Shown: positions 19,876 through 28,712, numbered from the stretch's first letter. The stretch is DNA of 64,000 bases from Rhizobium rosettiformans W3 (GCF_004912135.1 NZ_STGU01000003.1:248001-312000); one strand, 5' to 3'. Made by a program: numbers and translations. Notes: a model not told the origin generated them from the sequence alone.

Positions 19876-20514
19876 TCAGCGGAAGGTCAGCATCCTGACG
19901 CCTGCGGCGGCAAAGAGGACCGCGAGTGTCCCGTCGATATAGCGACGCGCGGCGCGATAGATCCGCAGGGCGCCGGGGGTGGAGAACAGCAGCGCATAAC
20001 CCATGAAGACGGTAAAGCCTGTCGTCAGGCATCCGCAGACGACGATGGCGACAGCCAGCGGCGTGGCATCCGCCGGCAGACCCAGCGAGATGATGGCGAG
20101 CCAGGCGAAGATCGCCTTCGGGTTCGTCAGGTGGATCGCATAACCCATCAGAAAGGTGCGCTTAAGGCTCAGTGTGGCCTTGCTGACGCTCAGCGGATCG
20201 ATCCTGCTTGCGGCCGAGCGGAAGGCCCGCCAGGCGAGATAGAGCAGATAGAGCCCGCCGAGGATGCGCATCAGCACCAGTGCCTCAGCATATTGCGAGA
20301 GGATGGCAGCAAGGCCGAGGGAGGCTGCCACGGCCCAGGTCATGGATCCGCAGAAAATGCCCGCTGCGATCGTCAGTCCGTGCCGGCGACCCTGACCGAG
20401 CGAGGCCGAGGCGATCGCCATGGTGGCAGGGCCGGGGCTCAAGACTGCCACGAGATAGACGAGATAGGCGGCCGCAACCTGCGGCCAGTGTTGAAGGATC
20501 TCAGTCACGGACAT
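19876..20514 (-). CDS. LysE/RhtB-family amino-acid exporter
   Basis: A 212-residue membrane protein with about six helices and the LysE-family hallmark LSPGPATMAIASASLGQGRRHG near the N-terminus (about residues 25-45), plus LTNPKAIFAW around residue 130. The family exports amino acids or homoserine lactones; the substrate is not predictable. I chose MSVTEILQHWP at 20514 because the upstream in-frame start (20610) would run into hisC and adds a non-membrane leader. Same strand as hisC, 56 bp downstream of it. Confidence 0.88.
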   Translation of the reverse strand: MSVTEILQHWPQVAAAYLVYLVAVLSPGPATMAIASASLGQGRRHGLTIAAGIFCGSMTWAVAASLGLAAILSQYAEALVLMRILGGLYLLYLAWRAFRSAASRIDPLSVSKATLSLKRTFLMGYAIHLTNPKAIFAWLAIISLGLPADATPLAVAIVVCGCLTTGFTVFMGYALLFSTPGALRIYRAARRYIDGTLAVLFAAAGVRMLTFR

Positions 20515-20570
20515 GCTCCGGCGGTTGCGACAAGGGCCGGAGCGTAGCCGTTCTTGAGCCGCTCCACACG

Positions 20571-21626
20571 TCAGATGATTTGATCGATCGCGCTCAGAAA
20601 ATGATTGCATTCCTCCGTCGTGCCGATGGTCACGCGGAGGAAATCGGAGATCCGGGGCTTGTTGAAGTGCCGGACGAGGACGGCACGCTCGCGCAGGCCC
20701 TTCTGCAGATCCGCGCCCTGGTGTGCCGGATGGCGCGCGAAGACGAAGTTGGTCGAGGACGGCAGGACCTCAAAGCCGCGGGTCTCAAGCGCCTTCGTCA
20801 CCATCTCGCGGTTGGCGATGATCTTGCCGCAGGCCTCGTCGAACCAGGCTTCGTCCTCGATGGCAGCCTTGGCGGCGGCCTGGGCGAGCATGTCGACCGG
20901 ATAGGAATTGAAGCTGTCCTTCATCCGCTCCAGCGCCTCGATCAGCGGTCGCTGGCCGAGTGCGAAGCCGACGCGCAGGCCGGCAAGCGAGCGGGACTTC
21001 GAGAAGGTCTGTACGACGAGCAGGTTCTCGTAGCGGGGGATCAGCGAGGCTGCGCTCTCGGCGCCGAAATCGACATAGGCCTCGTCGATCACCACGACCT
21101 GATCCGGATGGGCGGCGACCAGCTTTTCGATCTCGGAGAGCGGCAGGGCGATGCCGGTCGGGGCATTCGGATTGGCAAGGATGATCGCACCGCAGGGGCG
21201 GTCGTAATCGCCAATGCGCACGCGCAAGCCATCATCCAGCGGGATCTCCTCGACCTTCACCTCGAAGAGCCGGGCGTAGGTCTTGTAGAAGCTGTAGGTG
21301 ATATCCGGGTAGAGAAGTGGTTTGTCGTGCTTGAGGAGGCCTGCAAAGGTGAAGGCCAGCACCTCGTCGGAGCCGTTGCCGACGAAGACCTCTTCCATCG
21401 AAAGGCCGAAACGCCGGGCAATCGCATCGCGCAGGGCAGTGGAGGCCGGATCGGGGTAGAGGCGCAGGCGTTCCCCGGAGGCCGCGGCGATCGCGTCCAG
21501 CACCTTCTGCGAGGGGCCGTAGGGGCTCTCATTGGTGTTGAGCTTGACGAGGCCCGGGATCTTCGGCTGTTCGCCGGCGACATAGGGCTCCAGCGCGTGG
21601 ACGGCGGACGACCAGAAACGGCTCAT
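20571..21626 (-). CDS. hisC: Histidinol-phosphate aminotransferase
   Basis: A PLP enzyme of histidine synthesis converting imidazole-acetol phosphate and glutamate to histidinol phosphate. 351 residues, normal for the family. Seen: N-terminal KLNTNESPYGPS, GNGSDEVL, NPNAPTG, VIDEAYVDF, and the Schiff-base lysine in TFSKSRSLAGLRVGFA (about residues 205-220). Its start lies 1 nt from the end of the prenyl synthase gene upstream, so the two are probably co-transcribed. Related HisC enzymes in alphaproteobacteria can also use aromatic substrates. Confidence 0.93.
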   Translation of the reverse strand: MSRFWSSAVHALEPYVAGEQPKIPGLVKLNTNESPYGPSQKVLDAIAAASGERLRLYPDPASTALRDAIARRFGLSMEEVFVGNGSDEVLAFTFAGLLKHDKPLLYPDITYSFYKTYARLFEVKVEEIPLDDGLRVRIGDYDRPCGAIILANPNAPTGIALPLSEIEKLVAAHPDQVVVIDEAYVDFGAESAASLIPRYENLLVVQTFSKSRSLAGLRVGFALGQRPLIEALERMKDSFNSYPVDMLAQAAAKAAIEDEAWFDEACGKIIANREMVTKALETRGFEVLPSSTNFVFARHPAHQGADLQKGLRERAVLVRHFNKPRISDFLRVTIGTTEECNHFLSAIDQII

Positions 21627-21627
21627 A

Positions 21628-22542
21628 CTATTTCTTCCTGTAGGCGATGAAGTGGGCGGCTTCCTTCAGCGGTTCGGCCTCGGCGCCATAGGGTGCGAGC
21701 AGGGCATTGGCTTCCGAGACCAGTCGGTCGAGTTCGCTTCGGGCCCAATCGGTGCCCTTGAGGCCGACAAGTGTCGCCTTGCCCTTAGCGGCATCCTTGC
21801 CGGTGGCCTTGCCGAGCGTGGCGGCGTCGGAGGTGATGTCCAGGAGATCGTCGGCAACCTGGAAAGCGCGACCGATGATTTCGCCGAAGCGGCGCAGGCG
21901 ATCGCGGTCCTCTGCCGGGCGGCCGGCGATGATGGCACCGGCCTCGCAGGCAAAGCGCAGAAGCGCGCCGGTTTTCATCGCCTGCAGCAGGACGATGCCT
22001 CTCTCATCGGGCTGCTGCTTTTCAGCCGCGAGATCGAGCATCTGTCCGCCCGCCATGCCGCCAATGCCGGCCGCGCGTGACAGTTCCAGCACGAGGGCCA
22101 CCTTGGCAGCGTCCGGCAGGGGTGTCTCGGGCGAGGCAATGATGTCGAAGGCGTAGGTCAAGAGGCCGTCACCGGCGAGGATTGCCGTCGCGTCATCGTA
22201 CTTCTTGTGCACCGTCGGCTGTCCGCGGCGCAGGTCGTCGTCGTCCATGGCCGGCAGGTCGTCATGCACGAGCGAATAGCTGTGCAGGCATTCGAGCGCA
22301 CAGCCGACCTGGAGGGCGGCCTCTTCGTTTCCGGCAAACAGTTGCGTTGCCTGCATCACGAGATAGGGGCGCAGTCGCTTGCCGCCGTTCAGCGCGCCAT
22401 AATGCATGGCTTCGATCAGTTGTGCCGGGCGCGCGAGTTCGGCCGGACGAATGGATGCGTCGAGCAGGGTGGCAAGCCTTGCCTCGACGATCGCGGCATG
22501 GGCAGACAGGCTTTTTTCGAAGGCATCGGCGCTCTTGGTCAT
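21628..22542 (-). CDS. ispA: Polyprenyl (farnesyl/geranyl) diphosphate synthase
   Basis: A class I trans-prenyltransferase of 304 residues that condenses IPP with DMAPP/GPP. The first Asp-rich motif is DDLPAMDDDDLRRG (about 93-106) and the second is DDLLD (about 222). KGKATLVGLKG near the C-terminus is typical of bacterial farnesyl diphosphate synthases. Product length cannot be proved from sequence. It is followed after 1 nt by hisC on the same strand. Confidence 0.92.
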   Translation of the reverse strand: MTKSADAFEKSLSAHAAIVEARLATLLDASIRPAELARPAQLIEAMHYGALNGGKRLRPYLVMQATQLFAGNEEAALQVGCALECLHSYSLVHDDLPAMDDDDLRRGQPTVHKKYDDATAILAGDGLLTYAFDIIASPETPLPDAAKVALVLELSRAAGIGGMAGGQMLDLAAEKQQPDERGIVLLQAMKTGALLRFACEAGAIIAGRPAEDRDRLRRFGEIIGRAFQVADDLLDITSDAATLGKATGKDAAKGKATLVGLKGTDWARSELDRLVSEANALLAPYGAEAEPLKEAAHFIAYRKK

Positions 22543-22686
22543 GCGGGCTATTTGGCACGCTGCCCCCTGTCAGGCAACGGGAATTTCATTTGATGACAGG
22601 GGCAGAAGCGCGCAGCCAGACTGGTCATTTGCCAAGAGGACGGTTAAGAGGGTTCATCACCGATCAAGGTCCCCCCATCGCTGGTA

Positions 22687-23421
22687 TTGGAAGTCGAGGC
22701 ATTGGAGCAAGACGAGCAGGTTGTACCGGCGCATGAGCGGCGGCGCCGGCCCCGGATCATCCGGGCCGTGCTGATTGCCTTGCTGATCTTTCTCATCGCG
22801 CCCTATCTGCTGATCCTGGTCTACAGGCTCGACTTCATCCGTCCGATGTCGACCCTGATGCTTGGCGATCTCGCGACGCTTCAGGGCTATGATCGTCAGT
22901 GGGTGGAGTTCGAGGATATCTCGCCCAATCTCGTGCGCGCCGTGATGATGTCCGAAGATGGCCAGTTCTGCAGCCATGACGGCGTCGACTGGGGGCAGTT
23001 GCAGTCGGTCATCGACGACGCCATGGCCGGCGAGGCGACGCGCGGCGCCAGCACGATCCCGATGCAGACGGCGAAGAACCTCTTTCTGTGGAACGGCCGA
23101 TCCTTCATCCGCAAGGGTCTCGAGCTTCCGCTTGCCATAGCGGCCGACGCGGTCTGGCCGAAGCAGCGGATGATGGAGATCTATCTCAACGTCGCCGAAT
23201 GGGGTCCCGGCATCTACGGCATCGAAGCCGCAGCTCGTCATCATTTCAAGACCTCGGCTGCGAAACTCAGCCGCCAGCAGTCGGCGCTGCTTGCCGTGTC
23301 CCTGCCCAATCCGATCGATCGTGTGGCCAGCAAGCCTGGACCCGGGCTCAAGCGCCTGGCAAATGTCGTCGATCGGCGGGCGCGGGCGTCCGGAGATTAC
23401 ATCACCTGCCTTTATGATTGA
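22687..23421 (+). CDS. mtgA: Monofunctional biosynthetic peptidoglycan transglycosylase
   Basis: A GT51 enzyme polymerising lipid II into glycan strands at the inner membrane. 244 residues with one N-terminal membrane anchor ([19 protein letters not shown], about 29-47), the catalytic Glu motif [15 protein letters not shown] and [17 protein letters not shown]. The start is uncertain: no ATG or GTG lies between the in-frame stop at 22645 and the TTG codons at 22687 and 22702. The second TTG has GGAAG 8 nt upstream. Confidence 0.93.
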   Translation: MEVEALEQDEQVVPAHERRRRPRIIRAVLIALLIFLIAPYLLILVYRLDFIRPMSTLMLGDLATLQGYDRQWVEFEDISPNLVRAVMMSEDGQFCSHDGVDWGQLQSVIDDAMAGEATRGASTIPMQTAKNLFLWNGRSFIRKGLELPLAIAADAVWPKQRMMEIYLNVAEWGPGIYGIEAAARHHFKTSAAKLSRQQSALLAVSLPNPIDRVASKPGPGLKRLANVVDRRARASGDYITCLYD

Positions 23422-23493
23422 GATCAGAAGCTTTCGTTGGTCGCAGCGGTCTTCGATGGCCTAGGATCGGCCGAGCCAGCAGTGGAGCGCCCC

Positions 23494-24141
23494 ATGGAAG
23501 ACTTGATCCTCATCATCGCCAACAAGAACTATTCGTCCTGGTCGGTTCGGCCCTGGATAGCCCTGACCGCGAAGGGGATCCCGTTTCGCGAGGAACTGAT
23601 CCCCTTCGGGCCGGGTGCCACACATCCGAAATTCCGCGAGCTCTCGCCGACGGGCAAGGTGCCGGTCCTGCATCACGGCACGCTGCGTGTCTGGGAATCG
23701 CTTGCGATCATCGAATATGTCGCCGAGCTTTATCCCGATGCGGGGCTCTGGCCCTCCGAGCGAGAGAGCCGGTCGCTGGCGCGCTCGATTTCTATGGAAA
23801 TGCTCTCCGGCTTCCGGGCGCTTCGCGGCGCCTGCCCGATGAACATGCGGCGGCCGGTGAAGGCGATCGAACTCCCTGATGGTGTCATGGCCGATGTCGC
23901 ACGGATCGAAGCGATCTGGCGCGAGATGCGGCAGCGTTCCGGTGGTCCCTTCCTGTTCGGGGACTTCAGCGCGGCCGATGCCATGTTCGCGCCCGTGGTC
24001 AATCGCTTCAGCACCTACGATCTGACGCGTGATCCCGAGACGGTCTCCTATATGGATGCAATGCGCGCACATCCGGCCTGGCGAGCCTGGGAAGAGGCGG
24101 TGCTGGCCGAGCCCTGGATCGTGCCTGAAGATGAGGCATAG
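23494..24141 (+). CDS. Glutathione S-transferase family protein
   Basis: A 215-residue cytosolic GST. The N-terminal thioredoxin-like domain starts [23 protein letters not shown] and has [10 protein letters not shown] (cis-Pro) and [11 protein letters not shown] (glutathione gamma-glutamyl contacts). The C-terminal helical domain includes [21 protein letters not shown]-terminal Ser/Tyr residues could be catalytic. The substrate is unknown. The ATG at 23494 has GTGGAG about 7 nt upstream; the earlier in-frame start adds a poor leader. Confidence 0.9.
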   Translation: MEDLILIIANKNYSSWSVRPWIALTAKGIPFREELIPFGPGATHPKFRELSPTGKVPVLHHGTLRVWESLAIIEYVAELYPDAGLWPSERESRSLARSISMEMLSGFRALRGACPMNMRRPVKAIELPDGVMADVARIEAIWREMRQRSGGPFLFGDFSAADAMFAPVVNRFSTYDLTRDPETVSYMDAMRAHPAWRAWEEAVLAEPWIVPEDEA

Positions 24142-24180
24142 GCCCGGCCGGGTGCTTGTCGAAAAAAGTGACCTGGGGAC

Positions 24181-24209
24181 TGGTCAAACCCACTTCAGGC
24201 ATGTATAAG
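24181..24209 (+). promoter_or_regulatory. Putative sigma70 promoter of rpmF
   Basis: TGGTCA at 24181-24186 (4 of 6 to TTGACA) and TATAAG at 24204-24209 are 17 nt apart, 87 nt before the rpmF start. This was judged by eye only. Confidence 0.4.
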
Positions 24210-24296
24210 CCCGCCAAATTCCGAGATCGAGACAGGTTCTGTCCGGCCTCATCGAGGCCGATCAATCTGTTTTGTCCGTCACGTGGAGTAACGAAA

Positions 24297-24482
24297 ATGG
24301 CTGTACCGAAAAGAAAAACAAGCCCGTCCAAGCGCGGTATGCGCCGCTCTGCTGACGCGCTCAAGGCATCGACCTATGTCGAAGACAAGAACTCCGGCGA
24401 ACTGCGCCGCCCGCACCATATCGATCTGAAGACCGGTATGTATCGCGGCCGTCAGGTTCTGACGCCGAAGGAAAGCGCATAA
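24297..24482 (+). CDS. rpmF: 50S ribosomal protein L32
   Basis: A 61-residue ribosomal protein starting [18 protein letters not shown], the invariant bL32 N-terminus, in a basic chain. The alphaproteobacterial form lacks the Cys zinc ligands seen in some bacteria. The ATG at 24297 has GGAG about 10 nt upstream. It is monocistronic, with a promoter-like sequence before it and a strong terminator after it. Confidence 0.97.
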   Translation: MAVPKRKTSPSKRGMRRSADALKASTYVEDKNSGELRRPHHIDLKTGMYRGRQVLTPKESA

Positions 24483-24512
24483 TTTTCTGCGCTTTGACTC
24501 GAAGTTTCGAAG

Positions 24513-24536
24513 GGCCGGCGCTTGCGCCGGCCTTTT
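24513..24536 (+). terminator. Rho-independent terminator of rpmF
   Basis: The 9-bp stem GGCCGGCGC-TT-GCGCCGGCC (effectively 8 bp with a CTTG loop) is followed by TTTT, 30 nt after the rpmF stop. Confidence 0.92.
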
Positions 24537-24617
24537 CATTTTTGATTAGGCATAGTTAAATCGCGCGGCTGATCGCCGCTGCATCAGGCGGGATCGCAAT
24601 GCCAGGAAGGATCCCGC

Positions 24618-25013
24618 ATGCTGATTGCCGTGCCGCTGATGATCGTGCCGTTCGTCTTCTACAATGCCATCATGTTGGGAAGCGGCGTTTCGGCCTTCTC
24701 GGGCGTGATCATGACGGTACCGATGCTTTCCGGCGCCGTCTGGACCATGACGCTCGGCGACCTCGTCATTCTCTCGGCCTTGATCGCGCTGTTCTTCGAG
24801 GTCTTGAAGGCAACACTCAGCACCCGCAGTTCGCTGATGAACCATATGCTGTCGATGCTTGTCTTCATCGCCTTCCTGGTGGAATTCCTGCTTGTCCGCG
24901 AGGCGGCGACGCAGCTCTTTTTCAGCCTGATGGTGATTGCCTTCATCGACGTCGTCGCGGGCTTCACGATATCCAACCGGGCTGCCGGTCGGGACGTCTC
25001 GATCGGGCTCTGA
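24618..25013 (+). CDS. Small polytopic membrane protein of unknown function
   Basis: 131 residues with four predicted membrane helices (about 2-22, 26-45, 47-65 and 80-118 in two passes) and a short cytosolic tail, SNRAAGRDVSIGL. AGGAAGG lies 9 nt before the ATG, so it looks well translated. I do not recognise a characterised family; similar small membrane proteins are annotated only as conserved hypothetical in Rhizobiaceae. It is convergent with phaR. Confidence 0.75.
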   Translation: MLIAVPLMIVPFVFYNAIMLGSGVSAFSGVIMTVPMLSGAVWTMTLGDLVILSALIALFFEVLKATLSTRSSLMNHMLSMLVFIAFLVEFLLVREAATQLFFSLMVIAFIDVVAGFTISNRAAGRDVSIGL

Positions 25014-25024
25014 CACCCCGCATG

Positions 25025-25047
25025 AAAAAGGCCCCTTCCGGGGCCTT
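25025..25047 (-). terminator. Terminator of phaR
   Basis: The stem AAGGCCCC-TTCC-GGGGCCTT at 25028-25047 is followed on the reverse strand by a T run (AAAAA at 25025-25029 on the + strand). It lies just past the phaR stop. Confidence 0.85.
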
Positions 25048-25055
25048 GTGTCAGG

Positions 25056-25637
25056 TCAGAGGTTGTCGAGCTTGTTCTGCAGGGAGCGTAACTGCTCCTT
25101 CAACTCATCGATATCCTTGGCTTCGGCCTTCTTGCTTTCCTTGGCCGGCGGCTGCTGGCCACCGAGGAAGGGCGAGAACATCTGCATCGCCTGCTGGAAC
25201 ATCTCGGTGTTGCGCTTCACCTGCTCTTCCATCAGTTGCATCGGCATCTGCAGGTTCTTCGACAGCGGATGATCGCCGAAGGCCTTTGTCATCTGCTCGC
25301 GCATCTGGGTCTGCTGTTCGGTGAAAGCCTTCATCGAGTGTTCGAGGAAGCTCGGAACGACCATCTGCATCTGGTCGCCGTAATAGCTGATCAGCTGGCG
25401 GAGGAAGGAGATCGGCAGCAACGTATTGCCGGTCTTGGACTCCTGTTCGAAGATGATCTGGGTCAGGACGGAATGCGTGATGTCTTCACCGGACTTGGCG
25501 TCCTGCACCACGAAATCCTCGCCCTTCTTGACCATCTTGGCGAGGTCTTCGAGCGTGACATAAGTGCTGGTGCCGGTGTTGTAGAGGCGTCGATTGGCGT
25601 ATTTCTTGATAACGATTTCGCCATCGGCTTTGGCCAT
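25056..25637 (-). CDS. phaR: Polyhydroxyalkanoate synthesis regulator PhaR (AniA)
   Basis: A 193-residue regulator. The conserved N-terminal DNA-binding domain reads IKKYANRRLYNTGTSTYVTL, then QDAKSGEDITHSVLTQIIFEQE (about 8-75). A Gln/Met-rich middle part and a C-terminal coiled-coil-like segment (DELKEQLRSLQNKLDNL) follow. In rhizobia and Paracoccus this protein senses PHB and represses phasin and carbon-flow genes. It is divergent from phbA, consistent with local regulation. Confidence 0.94.
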   Translation of the reverse strand: MAKADGEIVIKKYANRRLYNTGTSTYVTLEDLAKMVKKGEDFVVQDAKSGEDITHSVLTQIIFEQESKTGNTLLPISFLRQLISYYGDQMQMVVPSFLEHSMKAFTEQQTQMREQMTKAFGDHPLSKNLQMPMQLMEEQVKRNTEMFQQAMQMFSPFLGGQQPPAKESKKAEAKDIDELKEQLRSLQNKLDNL

Positions 25638-25861
25638 TTCTGTCTCCTAACCCGTCGTTTTTCGATTGTTTTTGCTCTTCCCGGGGTCGAGTGTAAGCGC
25701 AAATTCCACCCGGTGACAATCTCTTTGTGCGTTGCATGATCGGCATTTGACGAAAGACAGGAAAGCGCAACCAAAGAACGAGAAGTGAGGGCTTATCTTG
25801 TTTGACACCGGCGGCAGTCTTTGTCAGTTTCTTCTCAATCACAAAACCCGAGGAGACGCCC

Positions 25862-27043
25862 ATGAGCACCCCGTCCATCGTTATCGCGAGCGCTGCCAGA
25901 ACCCCGGTCGGATCTTTCAACGGGGCGCTGTCCTCCGTCGCAGCCCATGATCTGGGTGCCATTGCCATCAAGGGTGTGCTGGAGCGCGCCGGCGTAGACG
26001 CCAGCGAAGTCGACGAGGTCATTCTCGGCCAGATCCTCACCGCCGGCCAGGGTCAGAACCCGGCGCGTCAGGCTGCCATGAAAGCCGGCATCCCGCAGGA
26101 GGCGACGGCATGGGGCCTCAACCAGCTGTGCGGCTCGGGCCTGCGTGCGGTTGCCATCGGCATGCAGCAGATCGCAACGGGTGACGCCAAGATCATCGTT
26201 GCCGGCGGGCAGGAATCCATGTCCATGGCGCCGCATTGCGCCCATCTGCGCAACGGCACCAAGATGGGCGACCTGAAGATGGTCGACACCATGATCAAGG
26301 ACGGCCTCACCGACGCCTTCTACGGCTATCACATGGGCACTACCGCGGAGAATGTCGCCCGCCAGTGGCAGCTGACCCGCGACGAACAGGATGCCTTTGC
26401 GGTGTCCTCGCAGAACAAGGCGGAAGCCGCGCAGCTTGCCGGCCGCTTCAAGGATGAAATCGTTCCGGTCGTCGTGCCGGGTCGCAAGGGCGATGTGACC
26501 GTCGACCAGGACGAATATATTCGCCACGGCGCAACGCTGGACAGCATGCAGAAGTTGAAGCCCGCCTTCGACAAGGAAGGCACTGTGACTGCCGGCAATG
26601 CCTCCGGCATCAATGACGGTGCCGCTGCGGCCCTGCTGATGACCGAGGCCGAGGCTTCGCGTCGCGGCATTGCCCCGCTCGCCCGTATCGTGTCCTGGGC
26701 AACGGCCGGCGTCGATCCGAAGATCATGGGCACCGGCCCGATCCCGGCATCGCGCAAGGCGCTCGAAAAGGCCGGCTGGAAGATCACCGATCTCGATCTC
26801 GTGGAGGCCAATGAAGCCTTCGCGGCGCAGGCCTGCGCGGTCAACAAGGACCTCGGCTGGGATACCTCGATCGTCAACGTCAACGGCGGTGCGATCGCCA
26901 TCGGCCACCCGGTCGGTGCATCCGGTGCGCGCATTCTCAACACGCTGCTGTTCGAGATGAAGCGTCGCGGCGCGAAGAAGGGTCTTGCCACCCTCTGCAT
27001 CGGCGGCGGCATGGGCGTTGCCATGTGCCTCGAGGCTTTCTGA
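25862..27043 (+). CDS. phbA: Acetyl-CoA acetyltransferase (beta-ketothiolase)
   Basis: Condenses two acetyl-CoA to acetoacetyl-CoA, the first step of PHB synthesis. 393 residues, standard for biosynthetic thiolases. Catalytic residues: Cys90 in [11 protein letters not shown], His near 350 in [11 protein letters not shown], Cys near 380 in [11 protein letters not shown]. The ATG at 25862 follows GAGGAG. TTGACA at 25802-25807 could be part of its promoter. phbB follows after 152 bp, with a hairpin in the gap. Confidence 0.97.
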   Translation: MSTPSIVIASAARTPVGSFNGALSSVAAHDLGAIAIKGVLERAGVDASEVDEVILGQILTAGQGQNPARQAAMKAGIPQEATAWGLNQLCGSGLRAVAIGMQQIATGDAKIIVAGGQESMSMAPHCAHLRNGTKMGDLKMVDTMIKDGLTDAFYGYHMGTTAENVARQWQLTRDEQDAFAVSSQNKAEAAQLAGRFKDEIVPVVVPGRKGDVTVDQDEYIRHGATLDSMQKLKPAFDKEGTVTAGNASGINDGAAAALLMTEAEASRRGIAPLARIVSWATAGVDPKIMGTGPIPASRKALEKAGWKITDLDLVEANEAFAAQACAVNKDLGWDTSIVNVNGGAIAIGHPVGASGARILNTLLFEMKRRGAKKGLATLCIGGGMGVAMCLEAF

Positions 27044-27095
27044 TCCGGAAAGCCAAAAATGGCGCCGGCTCATCACTGACATCATGAAGCTCTGT

Positions 27096-27112
27096 CCCGG
27101 CCTCAGGCCGGG
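27096..27112 (+). other. Hairpin in the phbA-phbB gap
   Basis: CCCGGCC-TCA-GGCCGGG lies between the two PHB genes, with no T run after it. It could protect the phbA mRNA 3' end, partly attenuate read-through, or be a copy of a dispersed palindrome. Confidence 0.5.
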
Positions 27113-27195
27113 ATGGTGAAGTCATGCCGTTGCGACGGGAACAGCAGCGGTCGATCCAGACGGGAAACCCAGATAGAAAAAACGGGGAGGACAGC

Positions 27196-27921
27196 ATGAG
27201 CAGAGTGGCTTTGGTGACTGGCGGCACACGCGGCATCGGTGCGGCGATTTCCGTCGCGCTGAAAAATGCCGGCTACAAGGTGGCGGCAAACTTCGCCGGC
27301 AACGAGGAAAAGGCGAAGGCCTTCGAAGCGGAAACCGGTATTCCGGTCTTCAAGTGGGATGTGTCGAATTATCAGGCCTGCGTCGATGGGATCGCCGCCG
27401 TCGAGGCGGCTCTTGGTCCGGTCGAAGTGCTGGTCAACAATGCGGGCATTACGCGCGACGCCATGTTCCACAAGATGACGCCGGAGCAGTGGGGCGAAGT
27501 GATCAGCACCAACCTCACCGGCCTCTTCAACATGACGCATCCGGTCTGGACCGGCATGCGCGACCGCAGCTTCGGCCGCGTCATCAACATCTCCTCGATC
27601 AATGGCCAGAAGGGCCAGATGGGTCAGGCGAACTATTCCGCAGCCAAGGCCGGCGATCTCGGCTTCACCAAGGCGCTGGCCCAGGAAGGCGCTGCCAAGG
27701 GAATCACTGTGAACGCCATCTGCCCCGGTTACATCGGGACGGAGATGGTTCGCGCCATTCCGGAGAAGGTGCTGAACGAGCGCATCATCCCGCAGATCCC
27801 GGTGGGCCGCCTCGGCGAGCCCGACGAGATTGCGCGCTGCGTCGTCTTCCTCGCTTCCGACGATGCCGGCTTCATCACGGGGTCAACCATCTCGGCCAAT
27901 GGCGGACAGTTCTTCGTTTGA
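27196..27921 (+). CDS. phbB: Acetoacetyl-CoA reductase
   Basis: An NADPH-dependent SDR of 241 residues reducing acetoacetyl-CoA to (R)-3-hydroxybutyryl-CoA, the PHB precursor. Rossmann motif TGGTRGIGAA at residues 8-17, NNAG, and the catalytic Ser-Tyr-Lys in SSINGQKGQMGQANYSAAKAG. The C-terminus NGGQFFV is typical of PhaB. GGGGAGG precedes the ATG at 27196. The PHB synthase phaC is not in the window. Confidence 0.96.
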   Translation: MSRVALVTGGTRGIGAAISVALKNAGYKVAANFAGNEEKAKAFEAETGIPVFKWDVSNYQACVDGIAAVEAALGPVEVLVNNAGITRDAMFHKMTPEQWGEVISTNLTGLFNMTHPVWTGMRDRSFGRVINISSINGQKGQMGQANYSAAKAGDLGFTKALAQEGAAKGITVNAICPGYIGTEMVRAIPEKVLNERIIPQIPVGRLGEPDEIARCVVFLASDDAGFITGSTISANGGQFFV

Positions 27922-27945
27922 ACAGTTGAGGCGCGTGAGTTACAG

Positions 27946-27968
27946 GGCCGGCCTGGTGCCGGCCTTTT
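27946..27968 (+). terminator. Rho-independent terminator of phbB
   Basis: GGCCGGC-CTGGT-GCCGGCC is followed by TTTT, 24 nt past the phbB stop. Confidence 0.88.
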
Positions 27969-28106
27969 GCTTTTGATGAGGATTGAATTCGTCAATTCAG
28001 ATGCGGCTTCGCCTCGAGAGCGTCGTTAAGAAATACAGGCGCGATCGCGATGCAAAATTCTTAATATCCACCGCATCCTATGGTTAACCGATTGTTCTTC
28101 AACAAT

Positions 28107-28165
28107 ATCTAGCGGTGAACAAACCGGGAAATTTGCTCAGTCCCCGATTCGTCGTCGATTCGTTC
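28107..28165 (+). repeat. 59-bp element, copy A
   Basis: Aligns without gaps to 29830-29888 in the same orientation, 48 of 59 positions identical by my count. The shared core is ATCTAGC-GTGAACAAACC, and two GATTC sites lie 11 bp apart in both copies. Similarity stops sharply on both sides. Confidence 0.8.
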
Positions 28166-28197
28166 TGGCTTTGGTCGAGACGTTAATGCTGAGCACG

Positions 28198-28235
28198 AAA
28201 AAGCCGCCGAACTCCAAGAGTGCGGCGGCTTTTTT
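28198..28235. terminator. Bidirectional terminator
   Basis: AAAAAGCCGCCG (28198-28209) pairs with CGGCGGCTTTTT (28223-28234), loop 13 nt, with T runs on both strands. It ends 15 nt from the stop of the reverse-strand lipoprotein gene, which it surely serves. On the + strand it could end any transcript from repeat A. Confidence 0.88.
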
Positions 28236-28249
28236 GGAGGGAGTGCCGA

Positions 28250-28504
28250 TTAGCGGCAGCGCGCTTCGTAGGTGCGGCCATAACGGTCGCGGTACACGCA
28301 GTAGCCAGCGCGTTCCTGCGAGTTGCCGATCAGGGCGCCTGCTACGCCGCCAACTGCGGCACCAACGGCTGCACCGCGAACGTTGCCGGTGGCGACACCG
28401 CCGATGACGGCGCCGGATGCTGCGCCGATGCCAGCGCCGCGTTCGGTTGCAGTGCAGGATGCGAGCGGGGCGATCAATGCGAGTGCCAGAAGGGTTTTTT
28501 TCAT
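28250..28504 (-). CDS. Glycine-zipper small lipoprotein
   Basis: 84 residues. Signal peptide with lipobox (LASC, Cys near 17), a long glycine zipper (GAGIGAASGAVIGGVATGNVRGAAVGAAVGGVAGALIG) and a short polar tail with two Cys (YCVYRDRYGRTYEARCR). Such proteins sit in the cell envelope; function is unknown. The ATG at 28504 has AGGA upstream. It follows the DUF3309 gene after 42 bp, perhaps in one transcript. Confidence 0.85.
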   Translation of the reverse strand: MKKTLLALALIAPLASCTATERGAGIGAASGAVIGGVATGNVRGAAVGAAVGGVAGALIGNSQERAGYCVYRDRYGRTYEARCR

Positions 28505-28546
28505 CGTCCTATTCCTTTTCACGTCGAGTTAGATGTTCACTTCAGG

Positions 28547-28699
28547 TCAGATGCGGCCCATCAACATCAGGATGATGAGAATGAGGAGTACGAGGCCAAG
28601 GCCGCCCGACGGGCCATAGCCCCAGCCACGGCTGTAGCCCCAGCTCGGCAGGGCGCCGATCAGCAGCAGAATCAAAATGACGATGAGAATGGTACTCAT
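28547..28699 (-). CDS. DUF3309 small membrane protein
   Basis: A 50-residue product found by translating the gap: MSTILIVILILLLIGALPSW, then a Tyr/Gly/Trp-rich turn (YSRGWGYGPSGGLG), then a second hydrophobic helix ending in MLMGRI. This is the DUF3309 pattern: two helices with a GYGPSGGLG loop. AGGAGAGG precedes the ATG at a good distance. Function is unknown. It lies between the hydrolase and the lipoprotein gene on the same strand. Confidence 0.85.
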   Translation of the reverse strand: MSTILIVILILLLIGALPSWGYSRGWGYGPSGGLGLVLLILIILMLMGRI

Positions 28700-28712
28700 T
28701 GGGGGCCCTCTC

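Larger units (their letters stand above)
27922..28249. other. Dyad-rich gap between convergent genes
   Basis: It holds the phbB terminator, then a set of dyads: TTAAGAA...TTCTTAA (28026-28064) nearly concentric with CGCGATCGCG (28040-28049), GGTTAACC (28082-28089), and ATTGTT-CTTC-AACAAT (28091-28106). The 59-bp repeat A and a bidirectional terminator follow. Both flanking genes end here, so no promoter is needed, yet the sequence looks regulatory. A small RNA read rightward from the repeat to the terminator is possible but unproved. Confidence 0.5.

Noticed and set aside
22687..24141. mtgA and the GST considered as an operon with shared function
   Set aside because: The genes are 72 bp apart with a separate SD and no functional link; adjacency alone is not enough.
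28107..28165. Copy A considered as a transposon end or RIME-type palindrome
   Set aside because: There is no inverted partner, no target duplication that I can see and no transposase nearby. It is a direct repeat, so an insertion sequence is not supported.
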